A stretch of DNA of 64,000 nt from Gammaproteobacteria bacterium (GTDB taxonomy: Bacteria > Pseudomonadota > Gammaproteobacteria > Steroidobacterales > Rariloculaceae): contig JAJEGN010000012.1 of the NCBI GenBank assembly GCA_022819855.1, positions 198,746-262,745 of the forward strand, given 5' to 3'. Numbering within the stretch: position 1 is the first letter of the stretch; each line of letters starts with the position of its first letter. A model generated the notes under the pieces. That model did no database searches. It was not told the origin of the DNA and was given only the letters and a program-made list of their open reading frames with translations. The translations under genes and the position numbers were made by a program. Shown here in pieces: positions 26,416 to 35,230 of this stretch.

Positions 26416-27321
26416 ATGACCGCGATCTACGACTGGATTCGCGAAACCCTCATGAACCTGGCCTTCGCCGGCACGCTGCCGCTCGCCTTCCAGTACGGCT
26501 TCGTCATCAACGCGCTGCTCTGCGCACTGCTCATCGGACCGGTACTCGGCGCTGTCGGGACGATGGTCGTCACCAAGCGCATGGCCTTCTTCTCCCAGGC
26601 CGTCGGCAATGCCGCCATGACAGGGGTGGCGATCGGCGTGCTGCTTGGCGAGTCCTACACGGAGCCCTACATCTCCACGTTCTCGTTCTGCATCCTGTTC
26701 GGCCTGGTGCTGAACTACACGAAGGGGCGCACGGCCCTGTCCGCCGACACGCTGATCGGCGTCTTTCTCTCGATTTCGCTGGCGGTGGGCGCCTCCCTGC
26801 TGCTCTTCGTTTCCGCCCGCGTGAACACCCACATCCTCGAGGCCGTGCTTTTCGGTTCGGTGCTCACTGTCAGCGATACCGACATCAACGTGCTGCTGGT
26901 CGTGACCGTCGCGACGCTCCTCATCGGCGTACCCCTTTTCAACCGCCTGCTGCTTGCGAGCCTCAACCCGAGTCTGGCCGACGTGCGAGGCGTACCGGTA
27001 CGGGCGCTCGAGTACGTGTTCGTGCTGATGATCACGGTCCTGACGGTCGCCTGCCTGAAGATCGTCGGCGCCGTGCTGGTCGAGGCGCTGTTGCTCATTC
27101 CGGCCGCGGCCGCGCGCAACGTCATCCGGTCGATGAAGGGTTTCGTGTTTCTGAGCATCACGATTTCCACGCTCAGTTGCATCGGCGGAGTGCTGCTGCC
27201 GATGCAGTTCGACGTACCGCTTCCCTCCGGGGGCGCCATCATCATGATTGCTGCGGGATTCTTCGTCGTAACGTTGCTGATACGCGTTACGATCTCGCGA
27301 TTCAGGGAGGCGCAGCCGTGA
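26416..27321 (+). CDS. Metal ABC transporter permease (second system)
   Basis: ABC-3 family permease of 301 aa from ATG 26416; the open frame begins earlier inside the ATPase gene but that part is not protein-like. It has about eight or nine membrane spans, with conserved TKRMAFFSQAVGNAAMTGVA and CLKIVGAVLVEALLLIPAAA. The stop codon overlaps the next gene's GTG start (GTGA), showing translational coupling to the second binding protein. Confidence 0.88.
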   Translation: MTAIYDWIRETLMNLAFAGTLPLAFQYGFVINALLCALLIGPVLGAVGTMVVTKRMAFFSQAVGNAAMTGVAIGVLLGESYTEPYISTFSFCILFGLVLNYTKGRTALSADTLIGVFLSISLAVGASLLLFVSARVNTHILEAVLFGSVLTVSDTDINVLLVVTVATLLIGVPLFNRLLLASLNPSLADVRGVPVRALEYVFVLMITVLTVACLKIVGAVLVEALLLIPAAAARNVIRSMKGFVFLSITISTLSCIGGVLLPMQFDVPLPSGGAIIMIAAGFFVVTLLIRVTISRFREAQP

Positions 27322-28307
27322 AGACGCATCTCGGTCTCGCCTTGCGATGGTTACTGGTAGCGGCCGGCCTGCTCGGAGCGTACACGGCCGGCGCACAGGA
27401 AGACGACGGGATTATCGTGCTGACCGCCTTGCCGGCCACCTATTCCGTCACCCACGCGCTGGCCGAGCGAACGAGCATCGTTGTCGAGAACCTGCCGGAA
27501 CGCGGACGGCGCATGAACGCGCTCCTGAATCTCCTCAACCAGTCCGCCGACCGCTATGCCGATACGCTGTCCCGGGCCGACGCCGTGGTGACCATCGGCA
27601 AGCTCTGGCGTGAGGACCCGCTCTTCATCGCTGCACGCCGCTTTAACGTAAGAGTCGTCGACATCGACGCCACCAAGCCCTGGTCGACCACAATGGAGGG
27701 GATCTCCGTGGCGCTCGAGCCGCGCCAGACCGCGCCGTGGGCCGACATCGACGCTACCGCGCGCGAGCCTTCCCTCCACTACTGGCTCAGCCCTGCCAAC
27801 GGCGCTCGCATGGCCGAAATCATCGCCGCCGACCTGGCGCGGCTGTCGCCCGACGACCGGAGCACCATCGAAACGAATCTGGCCGACCTCAGGCGCGAAT
27901 TGCTCGGCCTCAAGGTCGAGTACGAACTCAAATTCGCGGAACTTGCCGATGTGACGCTTTTCGCGTTGGCGTCGGAGTTCGTGTACCTGAGCAGCGACAT
28001 GGGCCTCTACGTCGACGCCTGGTTCGTCAAGCAGGACATAGACTGGACGGAAGCGGATCTCGCGGCGTTCGGTGCCTACCTGCGCGACAACGGTATCGGT
28101 GTCGTCGTGCACAAGTGGGAGCCGGATGAACGTATCCGGACAGCCATCGACGCGGCTGGTGCCCGCCTTGTCGTACTCGACACGCTTGAAGACGGCATGG
28201 TCGAGGACGGACGACTGATGCCCGGAAGCTACCTGGAACTCATGCGGAGCAACCTGGAGACGCTGTACCTGGCACTTACCGCGCACAACAGTGGTCAGAC
28301 GGATTGA
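27318..28307 (+). CDS. Divergent second ZnuA-like binding protein in the same operon
   Basis: Exported protein of 329 aa starting with GTG at 27318, overlapping the permease stop. The signal peptide runs to about AYTAGAQ. The fold follows the ZnuA family: an N-terminal strand VLTALPATYSVTHALAE, a LHYWLSPANGARMAEI motif in place of DPHIWLEP, a long central helix, and the C-terminal SYLELMRSNLETL. The usual first His-Pro motif is missing (LPATYS), and His in LHYW is one of few clear ligands. It may hand metal to the first binding protein, bind a chelated metal, or have lost metal binding. Confidence 0.75.
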   Translation: MKTHLGLALRWLLVAAGLLGAYTAGAQEDDGIIVLTALPATYSVTHALAERTSIVVENLPERGRRMNALLNLLNQSADRYADTLSRADAVVTIGKLWREDPLFIAARRFNVRVVDIDATKPWSTTMEGISVALEPRQTAPWADIDATAREPSLHYWLSPANGARMAEIIAADLARLSPDDRSTIETNLADLRRELLGLKVEYELKFAELADVTLFALASEFVYLSSDMGLYVDAWFVKQDIDWTEADLAAFGAYLRDNGIGVVVHKWEPDERIRTAIDAAGARLVVLDTLEDGMVEDGRLMPGSYLELMRSNLETLYLALTAHNSGQTD

Positions 28308-28462
28308 ACAATCGGCGAAAGTTTTAATGTAGTTTGTTATATTTGTTTCATACCTTATTGTTATTTATATATTTGATTACTGACACCCGCTACATCTCCG
28401 GGGTCTTGGGGTACAACCTGCTGAAACCGATGCTCCAACCACACGGCGTTGATACGAAAGTC

Positions 28463-29014
28463 ATGCGCAATTCCTCAACCCCACCGGTCAAAGCGGCACG
28501 AAGCTCGGCCATCTCCCTTGCCGCCACTCTATGCGGTTTCCTTGCAGCGTCCGCGTACGCTCAGGTACTGCCTGCCGTCAGCGGCGAAGGCGACGTACTC
28601 GTCATTTCCGCGGACGCGTCAACGCCCCAGAGTGCGGTCGTCGACGGCGTGAATCTCAGCGTGACGATCGAGGGCAGCTACCGCGTCTATCGAGCGTTCG
28701 TCGGCGGCCGAACCCATTCCGCCCACGTTGCGCTTGACGGGCCGCCACGGCACATGGCTTTCGACAGGCAACAGCGGCGATTCCGCGAAGTGCTGCCGAG
28801 CCTCGTGGTCGAGCTCGGCAGCTACGCCCTCCTCGACGAGGTGGTCGAGGCGGCCGGCGGGCTCGCGGGGAAAGCCTATCCCGAACTCGGGTTCGCCGTC
28901 GTGCAGTTGCCCGAGACGGCCAACCCGGCTCAGGCCGCGCGCGCCTTGCAGGAGCACCCTGCAGTGAACGCCGCCCGCGTGCAGCTCGGCGGGCAGATTC
29001 GCGTACCGCTATAG
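28463..29014 (+). CDS. Secreted protein with S8-propeptide/inhibitor-I9-like C-terminus
   Basis: Protein of 183 aa from ATG 28463, with signal peptide (ISLAATLCGFLAASAYAQ). The frame is open further upstream into an AT-rich stretch that looks like promoter DNA. The C-terminal ~70 residues (SLVVELGSYALLDEVVEA, then GKAYPELGFAVVQLPE and ALQEHPAVNAARVQL) have the beta-alpha-beta-beta-alpha-beta pattern of subtilisin propeptides. The gene faces a subtilisin-like protease gene, convergent 85 bp away, that has no such domain. It may act in trans as chaperone or inhibitor of that protease. This is inferred from pattern and position. Confidence 0.6.
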   Translation: MRNSSTPPVKAARSSAISLAATLCGFLAASAYAQVLPAVSGEGDVLVISADASTPQSAVVDGVNLSVTIEGSYRVYRAFVGGRTHSAHVALDGPPRHMAFDRQQRRFREVLPSLVVELGSYALLDEVVEAAGGLAGKAYPELGFAVVQLPETANPAQAARALQEHPAVNAARVQLGGQIRVPL

Positions 29015-29067
29015 CCTTGCACTTCTCGCGCGCACCGTTCGCTTCGCGACCGGACTGCGCCGGGCAC

Positions 29068-29089
29068 GCTTGTCGCGCTCAAGACAAGC
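29068..29089. terminator. Hairpin between convergent genes
   Basis: GCTTGTC and GACAAGC form a perfect 7-bp stem with an 8-base loop in the 85-bp gap between the propeptide-like gene and the convergent protease gene. There is no T-run on either side, so a bidirectional terminator role is possible only. Confidence 0.35.
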
Positions 29090-29099
29090 CGGCCCGCCG

Positions 29100-31970
29100 T
29101 CAGGGATGCTCCCCGACCGACAGCGTGAGCGACCACGCATCGAGGCTGCCGATGTCGCCCGGCGCCGCGTCGATGACCCGAAGCGTCCAGTCGCCGTTCG
29201 GCGACTCGCCGTAGAACGCGTTGCTTAGCAGCGACCAATCCTGCAAGCCCTGAGTCTCGGCAGCCAGGGGATCGTTGTAGACGGGATTGAGGATGCTTTC
29301 GGTACCCGCGGGCGAGACAAGCGCGATGCCAAGATCGTTCGGAAACGGATGCATTGCCCGAATGGCAAGCTCCACTGCCTCGATGTTGACCGTGTCGCTC
29401 AAGCCGCTGACCGTGAGGACTTGTTCCACTCCCGCGCCATCGTTGTCCGGAATGGTCTCGTTCGCAGCATGGTCGAATGTCACCCGCGTGAGTTCCCCGA
29501 GGCTATCGGCCACATAGCTGCGCGTAAGCTCAAGCGCGTCATCGACGTTCACGGCGCCGAATCCATACCAGTTGTGGAAGTTGTAGTCGGCGGCGTTCGT
29601 GATCCAGCCGTGCTGCAGCATGGCCGGCTTGCCGCCGAAGGCGATTCGCACCGCCTCGGCTTCCGCGTCGATCTTGCGGGCGGTGCGCGCGAGTATGTGC
29701 TTGACGTCCCGCCAGGTCAGGCCGGGTTGAATCTCGAGCATCAGGGTGATGGCGCCCGCGGTATTCGGCGCGGCCGATGAGGTGCCGCTGAAGGCGCTCG
29801 TGTAGTCCCCTTCCGGCTCAACGGGATCCTCGGTGAGTGGGTTCCCGAACCCAAGGCGGTCCTCACCGCGGTGCGGGCCGGCCTGATCGGTGGTCAGCAT
29901 GGCCGGCGACAGGAAACCGCCTTCGCCGGCCGGGGCGCTGACCCAGAGATTGGAGCCGGATGACGAATAGCTGGCGCGCTTTCCGTGGGCGTTGAAGCCA
30001 CCAACGGTAATCAGGTAGGGCAAATTGTTGTAGGCGTCCGTGTTCGCTGACACGCAGCCGAGCGTGTGGTTCGGACTGTACGGCATCTCCTGGTCCGGCA
30101 GATTGTGCATGCGCGCAAGGGAAAGACACAGATCGAAAAAGTTGCCGGCGGCCTTGACGTAGAGTGCGCCACGACCGTCCCGAAGGTTGTTCACGCCGTT
30201 TCTGAACACCGCGACAGCCTCCGGCTCGGCGTTCGACTGCGGTGCGCCGAGGATGCCGTAGCTCATGTTGAAGACGTGGACTCCGGTGGAATCGGGATTG
30301 GCGCTGCTGGCGCCAAGGGAATCGTATTCCGCGGTCGGATTGGTTCCGGATTCCAGCGCGGACAGAAGGTTGTAGCCGCGTAGACGGGCGCCCGGCGCCA
30401 CGCCGCGCAGCCCGATACCGTTGTTCGCCGTGGCTGCAATGAGGCCGGCGACACTCGTGCCGTGATCGCCGCTCGCGGTCGGGTTGAACGGGTCGGTGGC
30501 AATCGAACCTGGCCACTCGTCGGTGTTGAAGTTCCAGGAAGCGCCACTCGCGACATTGTCCTTCAGATCCGGGTGGCAGATCTCAAGGCCGGTATCGACC
30601 ACGGCGACTTCCACGTCCTTGCCCGTGGGACCGTCCAACAATGTCTGCGTCATGCGCAGATCTTCGCCCGCAACGCCGCCCACGGCAGCGAACGCCGACT
30701 GACCGGTATTCTCCAGGTTCCACTGTTCGGGTAGCAGGGGATCCTCCGTACCCGGCGAGACGGGCCGCACGAACTCCTCGCACGTGAAGGGGTTTCCTCC
30801 GCGCTCCGGGATCAGGATCGATGTCTGGTCGGCATAGCCGCCAAACTCGGAAAAGAAGTCACCCGGAGGTGCGAAAACAATTGCGTTCGCGGTAAAGATA
30901 CCGGGTCCCCATCGCCGCAATATGTCGGCCGGCAGCGTCAATGTCGCGGCCAGGGACGAGCGCGGTGGCAGCAATGGCACGTCGATACCCTCGGAAACCA
31001 ACGGTGCCCCCAGGAGCGTGCCCTCTGCGAAGTCCTCGAAGTCGATCCGGGTTCTCAACTCCGTGGAGGAAGTTGCCGCCGCACCGAGATTCAGGACCTG
31101 CAAGCCGAATTCGTAGCCCTCATCCACCTGCCTCATTCTGTCGAAGAGCACCAGGGTCCCGGACGTCAGCTTCTGCTTGATGCCGTCGAACGTGGCGCCC
31201 GCGTCGAGCACGTCGAGGTTGACCGATGGCCCGTCGTCCTCGAAGCGGTTGCTGCCCACCGACTCCACTGCGATGCCGATGGATTCGCTGCCTTCGCCGT
31301 CGAAATCGGGAATGGACCGCAGCGAAACCGTCGCCGTATCTGATCCCGCGTCGATCGTCAGCCGAGCACTGCCGGAGCCTGCGGCGGCATCTGAAATGTC
31401 GGGCCCCGTCAGCTCGTAGTCTCCACCCTGCGTGGCCGTGCCGCTGATCGCGACCTGCACGGTGACGATCGTGGGCGCCGGCGTCGAGAGGGCCACGGTG
31501 AGTTCGGCGCCGGGATCGTTCCACTCGGCGACTTCCGTCCGGTCCGCCTCGAGAATAATCGCGCTGACGCCTATCGCGAACGTCAGGCTGTCCGTATCGC
31601 CGTCGTTGTCGCGCACGGTGTACGTAAACGTCGTCTCGTCGAACGTTTCCGTCGGCGTGCCTGACAAGACGCGCGTTCTGGAGTTGAATGAAACGCCGGC
31701 CGGCAGTTCCGGCGTCAGCGAATATGTTCGCAATCCATCGCCACTCACGGCCTCGGGAAGCTCCAGATTGGCGATGACTGCGTCGCGAACGTAGAACTGT
31801 GACTCGACCTCGGCATTGCGCAGGCTCGGGACCCGGTTTGACGGGCTGATGTCCGGCCGGCTGCTGCCGCATGCGGCCAGTACGAGATTCGCGACGAACG
31901 CCAGCACGTACGCGCGCCAGCGCCCCCGGGCAAGAACACGAGCGGGAAGACTCACAGGTAAATCGGGCAT
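29100..31970 (-). CDS. Lipoprotein subtilisin/kexin-type serine protease with P-domain
   Basis: Large surface or periplasmic S8 protease of 956 aa. The N-terminus ends in a lipobox LAACG (Cys34). A cadherin-like Ig domain (about 45-135, with LPAGVSFNSRTRVLSGTPTE) and a Calx-beta-like domain (about 140-255) come next, then a CARDB-like region. The catalytic domain spans about 410-800, with Asp459 (VAVVDTGLE), His503 (GDHGTSVAG), Asn610 and Ser731 (FSGTSSAAP). The C-terminal ~120 residues form a proprotein-convertase P-domain (IPDNDGAGVEQVL, ending DAWSLTLSV). No typical S8 propeptide is seen. All catalytic residues are intact, so it should be active. Confidence 0.9.
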   Translation of the reverse strand: MPDLPVSLPARVLARGRWRAYVLAFVANLVLAACGSSRPDISPSNRVPSLRNAEVESQFYVRDAVIANLELPEAVSGDGLRTYSLTPELPAGVSFNSRTRVLSGTPTETFDETTFTYTVRDNDGDTDSLTFAIGVSAIILEADRTEVAEWNDPGAELTVALSTPAPTIVTVQVAISGTATQGGDYELTGPDISDAAAGSGSARLTIDAGSDTATVSLRSIPDFDGEGSESIGIAVESVGSNRFEDDGPSVNLDVLDAGATFDGIKQKLTSGTLVLFDRMRQVDEGYEFGLQVLNLGAAATSSTELRTRIDFEDFAEGTLLGAPLVSEGIDVPLLPPRSSLAATLTLPADILRRWGPGIFTANAIVFAPPGDFFSEFGGYADQTSILIPERGGNPFTCEEFVRPVSPGTEDPLLPEQWNLENTGQSAFAAVGGVAGEDLRMTQTLLDGPTGKDVEVAVVDTGLEICHPDLKDNVASGASWNFNTDEWPGSIATDPFNPTASGDHGTSVAGLIAATANNGIGLRGVAPGARLRGYNLLSALESGTNPTAEYDSLGASSANPDSTGVHVFNMSYGILGAPQSNAEPEAVAVFRNGVNNLRDGRGALYVKAAGNFFDLCLSLARMHNLPDQEMPYSPNHTLGCVSANTDAYNNLPYLITVGGFNAHGKRASYSSSGSNLWVSAPAGEGGFLSPAMLTTDQAGPHRGEDRLGFGNPLTEDPVEPEGDYTSAFSGTSSAAPNTAGAITLMLEIQPGLTWRDVKHILARTARKIDAEAEAVRIAFGGKPAMLQHGWITNAADYNFHNWYGFGAVNVDDALELTRSYVADSLGELTRVTFDHAANETIPDNDGAGVEQVLTVSGLSDTVNIEAVELAIRAMHPFPNDLGIALVSPAGTESILNPVYNDPLAAETQGLQDWSLLSNAFYGESPNGDWTLRVIDAAPGDIGSLDAWSLTLSVGEHP

Positions 31971-32271
31971 CGTCTGAAGGTGGCAGACAGTGTTACACGA
32001 TCCGCAAACGCGGCGAAAGTTCCGCTACCGCGCACGTGTTCGGTGCTCAAACTGCGAGCCTGAAACCATCTGGCGCCCGGTGGCGAACTCGTGATCCACG
32101 TCTGGCAAGACGGTGTGCGAACCCGCAGGTAGGCAATGCGAGACGCGCGCGATAAGCTATCGACAACAAGCGCATACGAAATACCGCTCGTGCCTACCCG
32201 ACGAAGCTCCATTCCTGGATCATCGCGCCACGCTCTGCGGTTTAACGCACCACCAACACAGAGGATTCACC
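31971..32271. other. 301-bp divergent intergenic region
   Basis: Separates the minus-strand protease gene from the plus-strand flavoprotein gene and should hold both promoters. The only structure seen is CGATA-AGC-TATCG (32150-32162), a short inverted repeat. No convincing -35/-10 pair or RNA gene was found. Confidence 0.5.
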
Positions 32272-33798
32272 ATGGCCCTCCCCCACGGCGTCAGCGAAAC
32301 AGACTTCGCACATGCACTCGACCGATTCCGTGCCGCGGTCGGTGACGAATGGGTATTCAGCTCGGACGAGGATGTCGCACTCTACCGCGACGCCTATTCG
32401 ATCTACTGGGACGAGCCAGAGGAACGCGTCGCCTCGGCGGCCGTCGCGCCCGATACGGTCGAACAAGTGCAGGCCGTCGTCCGTACCGCAAATGAGCTTG
32501 GCATTCCGCTGTACCCGATATCGACGGGACGCAATCTCGCTTACGGCGGTTCGGCGCCCGTGTACTCGGGCAGCGTCGTGCTCGATCTCAAGCGCATGAA
32601 CCGCGTGCTGGAGGTCGACGAGCGCAACGCCTGGGCGCTCGTCGAACCCGGCGTCAGCTATTTCGATCTCTACAACCACATTCAGGAGCGCGGACTGGAT
32701 CTCTGGATCGACCCACCCGATCCCGGCTGGGGCAGCGTCATCGGCAACGCGCTCGACGGCGGCGGCGGCTGGACGGCCTATCCCTTCCGCGACCACTTCG
32801 GCGCGCACTGCGGCATGGAAGTCGTGCTCGGCGACGGCGACATCGTCCGCACGGGCATGGGCGCCGCTCCGGGCGTGAAGACCTGGCAGGAGAACAAATG
32901 GGGCTACGGCCCGTGGGTCGACGGCCTGTTCCGCCAGGGCAATATGGGCGTCGTGACCAAGATGGGCTTCTGGCTCATGCCGCGGCCCGAAGCGTACATC
33001 TCGGGAACCGCAACGGTCGCGGGCGACGAAGGCGTCATCGGGCTCATCGACACGCTCAACCTGCTCGAGAACCAGCAGATGGTCAACGGATCCACGCAAC
33101 TCAATTCGGGCGCGAGCGGATTCGGGAGCCCAGGCTGGTCGCTGGATGTGCCGATCTATGGCCCGGCCAACGTCATTCGCGAACAACTCGCCTACGCGCG
33201 CTCGAAGTTCGAGCAAATCGAAGGCTGCACGTTCACCGAGTCCGAACTCATCATGACCCAGGGACCGGGCGAGGAAGCGCCTCCCGGAGTCAGGCTCGTC
33301 AACTTCGGAGTGCCGAACCTTTCGACGTTCTCGCTGCTCGGCCGAAGCCCCTTCCAGCCGAACCCGGCCGGCGGACACATCGGCTTTTCGCCGATCCTGC
33401 CGCGCCGCGGCGAGGATCTGGTCCGTTTCCGCGACTGGTACCGCGCCAACGAAGCGGAGGCCAGCGGAGGCGAAGACCTCGGCATCATCGGGCCGGTCTT
33501 CATGACCAACTGGGAGCGCTCGCTCGTCGGACTCATCATGTTCCCGGTCGCGAAAGATCCCGATTACAACCGCAGGGTCCGCGCCGCGTTCGAGCGCTGG
33601 GTCGAACTCGCCCGGGTCGAGGGCTGGGTCGAATACCGCGCCCCGACGGTCTACCAGGACCTCGTCGCGAAGACCTACTCCTGGAACGATCACGCGCTGA
33701 CGAGGATGCACGAGAAGATCAAGGACGCGGTCGACCCCAACGGCATCATCGCGGCGGGCCGTTACGGCGTGTGGCCAAAGCACCTCAGGGACGCGTAG
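32272..33798 (+). CDS. PCMH/VAO-type FAD-dependent oxidoreductase (4-alkylphenol type)
   Basis: Flavoprotein of 508 aa related to the p-cresol methylhydroxylase flavoprotein subunit, vanillyl-alcohol oxidase and eugenol hydroxylase. The PCMH-type FAD domain is at about 55-240, with PISTGRNLAYGGSAP (82-96) and IGNALDGGGGWTAYPFRDHF. The family-typical GYGPWVDGLFRQGNMGVVTK (211-230) follows, continuing to MPRPE. GAGGA precedes the ATG at 32272. The next gene encodes a cytochrome c, so electrons probably pass to heme (hydroxylase) and not to oxygen. The reaction would be oxidation of a para-alkylphenol; the exact substrate is unknown. Confidence 0.88.
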   Translation: MALPHGVSETDFAHALDRFRAAVGDEWVFSSDEDVALYRDAYSIYWDEPEERVASAAVAPDTVEQVQAVVRTANELGIPLYPISTGRNLAYGGSAPVYSGSVVLDLKRMNRVLEVDERNAWALVEPGVSYFDLYNHIQERGLDLWIDPPDPGWGSVIGNALDGGGGWTAYPFRDHFGAHCGMEVVLGDGDIVRTGMGAAPGVKTWQENKWGYGPWVDGLFRQGNMGVVTKMGFWLMPRPEAYISGTATVAGDEGVIGLIDTLNLLENQQMVNGSTQLNSGASGFGSPGWSLDVPIYGPANVIREQLAYARSKFEQIEGCTFTESELIMTQGPGEEAPPGVRLVNFGVPNLSTFSLLGRSPFQPNPAGGHIGFSPILPRRGEDLVRFRDWYRANEAEASGGEDLGIIGPVFMTNWERSLVGLIMFPVAKDPDYNRRVRAAFERWVELARVEGWVEYRAPTVYQDLVAKTYSWNDHALTRMHEKIKDAVDPNGIIAAGRYGVWPKHLRDA

Positions 33799-34160
33799 TG
33801 AAGTCTGCGAACACTGCGTTTGCGCTCGGTATCGCGTGCCTCGCGATCGGCATGCTCGGATTCGGGTTCGTCACGACCTTGGCCCAAGCTCAGGACGACA
33901 CTGTCGAGCGTGGCGAGCAGGTCTACGACTACTGGTGCGCTCCTTGCCACAACCCCGGGCCGGGCCACCCGGGCACCCAGAGCCTTGAGGTCCGGTACAG
34001 CGGCACCGAAATACCGGCTGTGCTCATGGAACGCACGGACCTCACGCCCGAACTCGTCAAGACGTTCGTGCGCGAGGGCGTACTCTCGATGGCGCCGTTC
34101 AGAAAAACGGAGATTACGGACGAGGAACTGGACGCGCTCGCGGCGTACGTTGCGCAGTAG
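33798..34160 (+). CDS. Cytochrome c subunit of the PCMH-type enzyme
   Basis: Small periplasmic c-type cytochrome of 120 aa with signal peptide (to about LAQAQ). Heme is bound at C47-A-P-C50-H51, and Met98 in VLSMAPF is the likely sixth ligand. The GTG start overlaps the TAG stop of the flavoprotein gene by one base, so the two subunits are translationally coupled. The pairing matches the PchF-PchC flavocytochrome layout. Confidence 0.88.
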   Translation: MKSANTAFALGIACLAIGMLGFGFVTTLAQAQDDTVERGEQVYDYWCAPCHNPGPGHPGTQSLEVRYSGTEIPAVLMERTDLTPELVKTFVREGVLSMAPFRKTEITDEELDALAAYVAQ

Positions 34161-34315
34161 GCGCTGCCCCCAACGTCAGGGATTCGTCAGTGGAAGGCGT
34201 ACCGGCCTGCGGGAAACGGCCTTAACGGAGCAATGCGGTGTGCGGCATCCGTTGCATGGCCGCTTCAACGGTATAGACGCCGCTCAAGGACAGCCAACAA
34301 TCCCGTCGTAGCGTT

Positions 34316-34738
34316 TCAGGCGAGATACACCTCGACAAAGCTCCTGGGAGAAATTGCCGAGTGTGCCGCCGGCGGATTGTTCAGCAACAGCTTGTCGCCG
34401 GTTACAAGGATGCTCTCGGGTTGCGCGGCCAACAGGCGCCACAGGTGGTTATCGCCGGAATCGGGAGCTTCCAGCGTTGGTTCAGGCTCACGCCACATGG
34501 AGTTCGCCACAATCTCGGCAAGCAGGATATCGATCTCTGCATCGGTCAGGCGGTGCAGCTTGACAAGTCCGGGACGGCGAAGGGCGTTGGCATACTCGGC
34601 CAACAGTTCCCCGGACATGAGAAAAGGGATTTCTCCCGTGAGCATGCAACCGAGAATCCTTGCTGGTGGGCTGCTCTCGTCAGCCGTAATTAGCCCGGAA
34701 ACGACGATATTGGTGTCGATAAGGGTGGGCTTGAGCAT
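34316..34738 (-). CDS. PIN-domain toxin
   Basis: Putative ribonuclease toxin of 140 aa of the COG1569-type PIN family. Acidic active-site residues are visible in LIDTNIVVSG, MSGELLAEYANAL, DSGDNHLW and VTGDKLLL. The ATG at 34738 is chosen because the PIN fold starts two residues later; the frame is open to 34819 without conserved sequence. The RHH antitoxin gene ends 19 bp upstream on the same strand, the usual antitoxin-first order. Confidence 0.82.
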   Translation of the reverse strand: MLKPTLIDTNIVVSGLITADESSPPARILGCMLTGEIPFLMSGELLAEYANALRRPGLVKLHRLTDAEIDILLAEIVANSMWREPEPTLEAPDSGDNHLWRLLAAQPESILVTGDKLLLNNPPAAHSAISPRSFVEVYLA

Positions 34739-34757
34739 TTCGCCGGCATGAACGGGA

Positions 34758-35003
34758 TCAAGCGCGCTTCTCTCGGCGCAACTGTCGGGTTTCCCGAACC
34801 GCAAGTGCGAGTGCTTCATCCGGGTCCAGTCCGGATGCGACCCGCGCCCTGCCTACGATTTCCACGGCGCTCTCGTAGGTGCGTATACCGCGCAGGCGAA
34901 GGCTTTCTTCAATGATCGACCCAATTGAACGTCCCTGGCGCGCAGCCGTTTCCTTCAACGCTCGGTGCAATTGGTCGTCAAGTGTGATGGTAAGTCGAGA
35001 CAT
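34758..35003 (-). CDS. Ribbon-helix-helix antitoxin
   Basis: Protein of 81 aa with an N-terminal CopG/RHH motif (MSRLTITLDDQLHRALKETA, then RQGRSIGSIIEESLR), expected to bind DNA as a dimer. A C-terminal tail (DPDEALALAVRETRQL) probably wraps the PIN toxin. It is the first gene of the toxin-antitoxin operon, and an inverted repeat at 35026-35053 just upstream is a likely autoregulatory operator. Confidence 0.82.
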   Translation of the reverse strand: MSRLTITLDDQLHRALKETAARQGRSIGSIIEESLRLRGIRTYESAVEIVGRARVASGLDPDEALALAVRETRQLRREKRA

Positions 35004-35025
35004 GACTTCAGCCCGTCGTCAGTGT

Positions 35026-35053
35026 GTTGGTGATTGAGCACGTTAACACCAAC
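35026..35053. promoter_or_regulatory. Inverted repeat, likely operator of the toxin-antitoxin operon
   Basis: GTTGGTG (35026-35032) and CACCAAC (35047-35053) are perfect complements 21 bp apart centre to centre, about two helical turns. They begin 23 bp upstream of the antitoxin ATG. This suits binding of RHH dimers that repress their own operon. Confidence 0.5.
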
Positions 35054-35230
35054 GCACCGCTCGAACAACCTCTTGAACTTTCCTTGTCGGGAGCAAACCG
35101 ACAACCAAACGACATCGGCACCGCGCCAGGCGGTAGCCCCCCGAACGATTCTTCCGTGCGTTGGCGAACGGAGCGGGAACGATTCCCGGAAGCGGGTGAC
35201 TGACAGTTGGTGACACGAAGTGCCGGGGGC

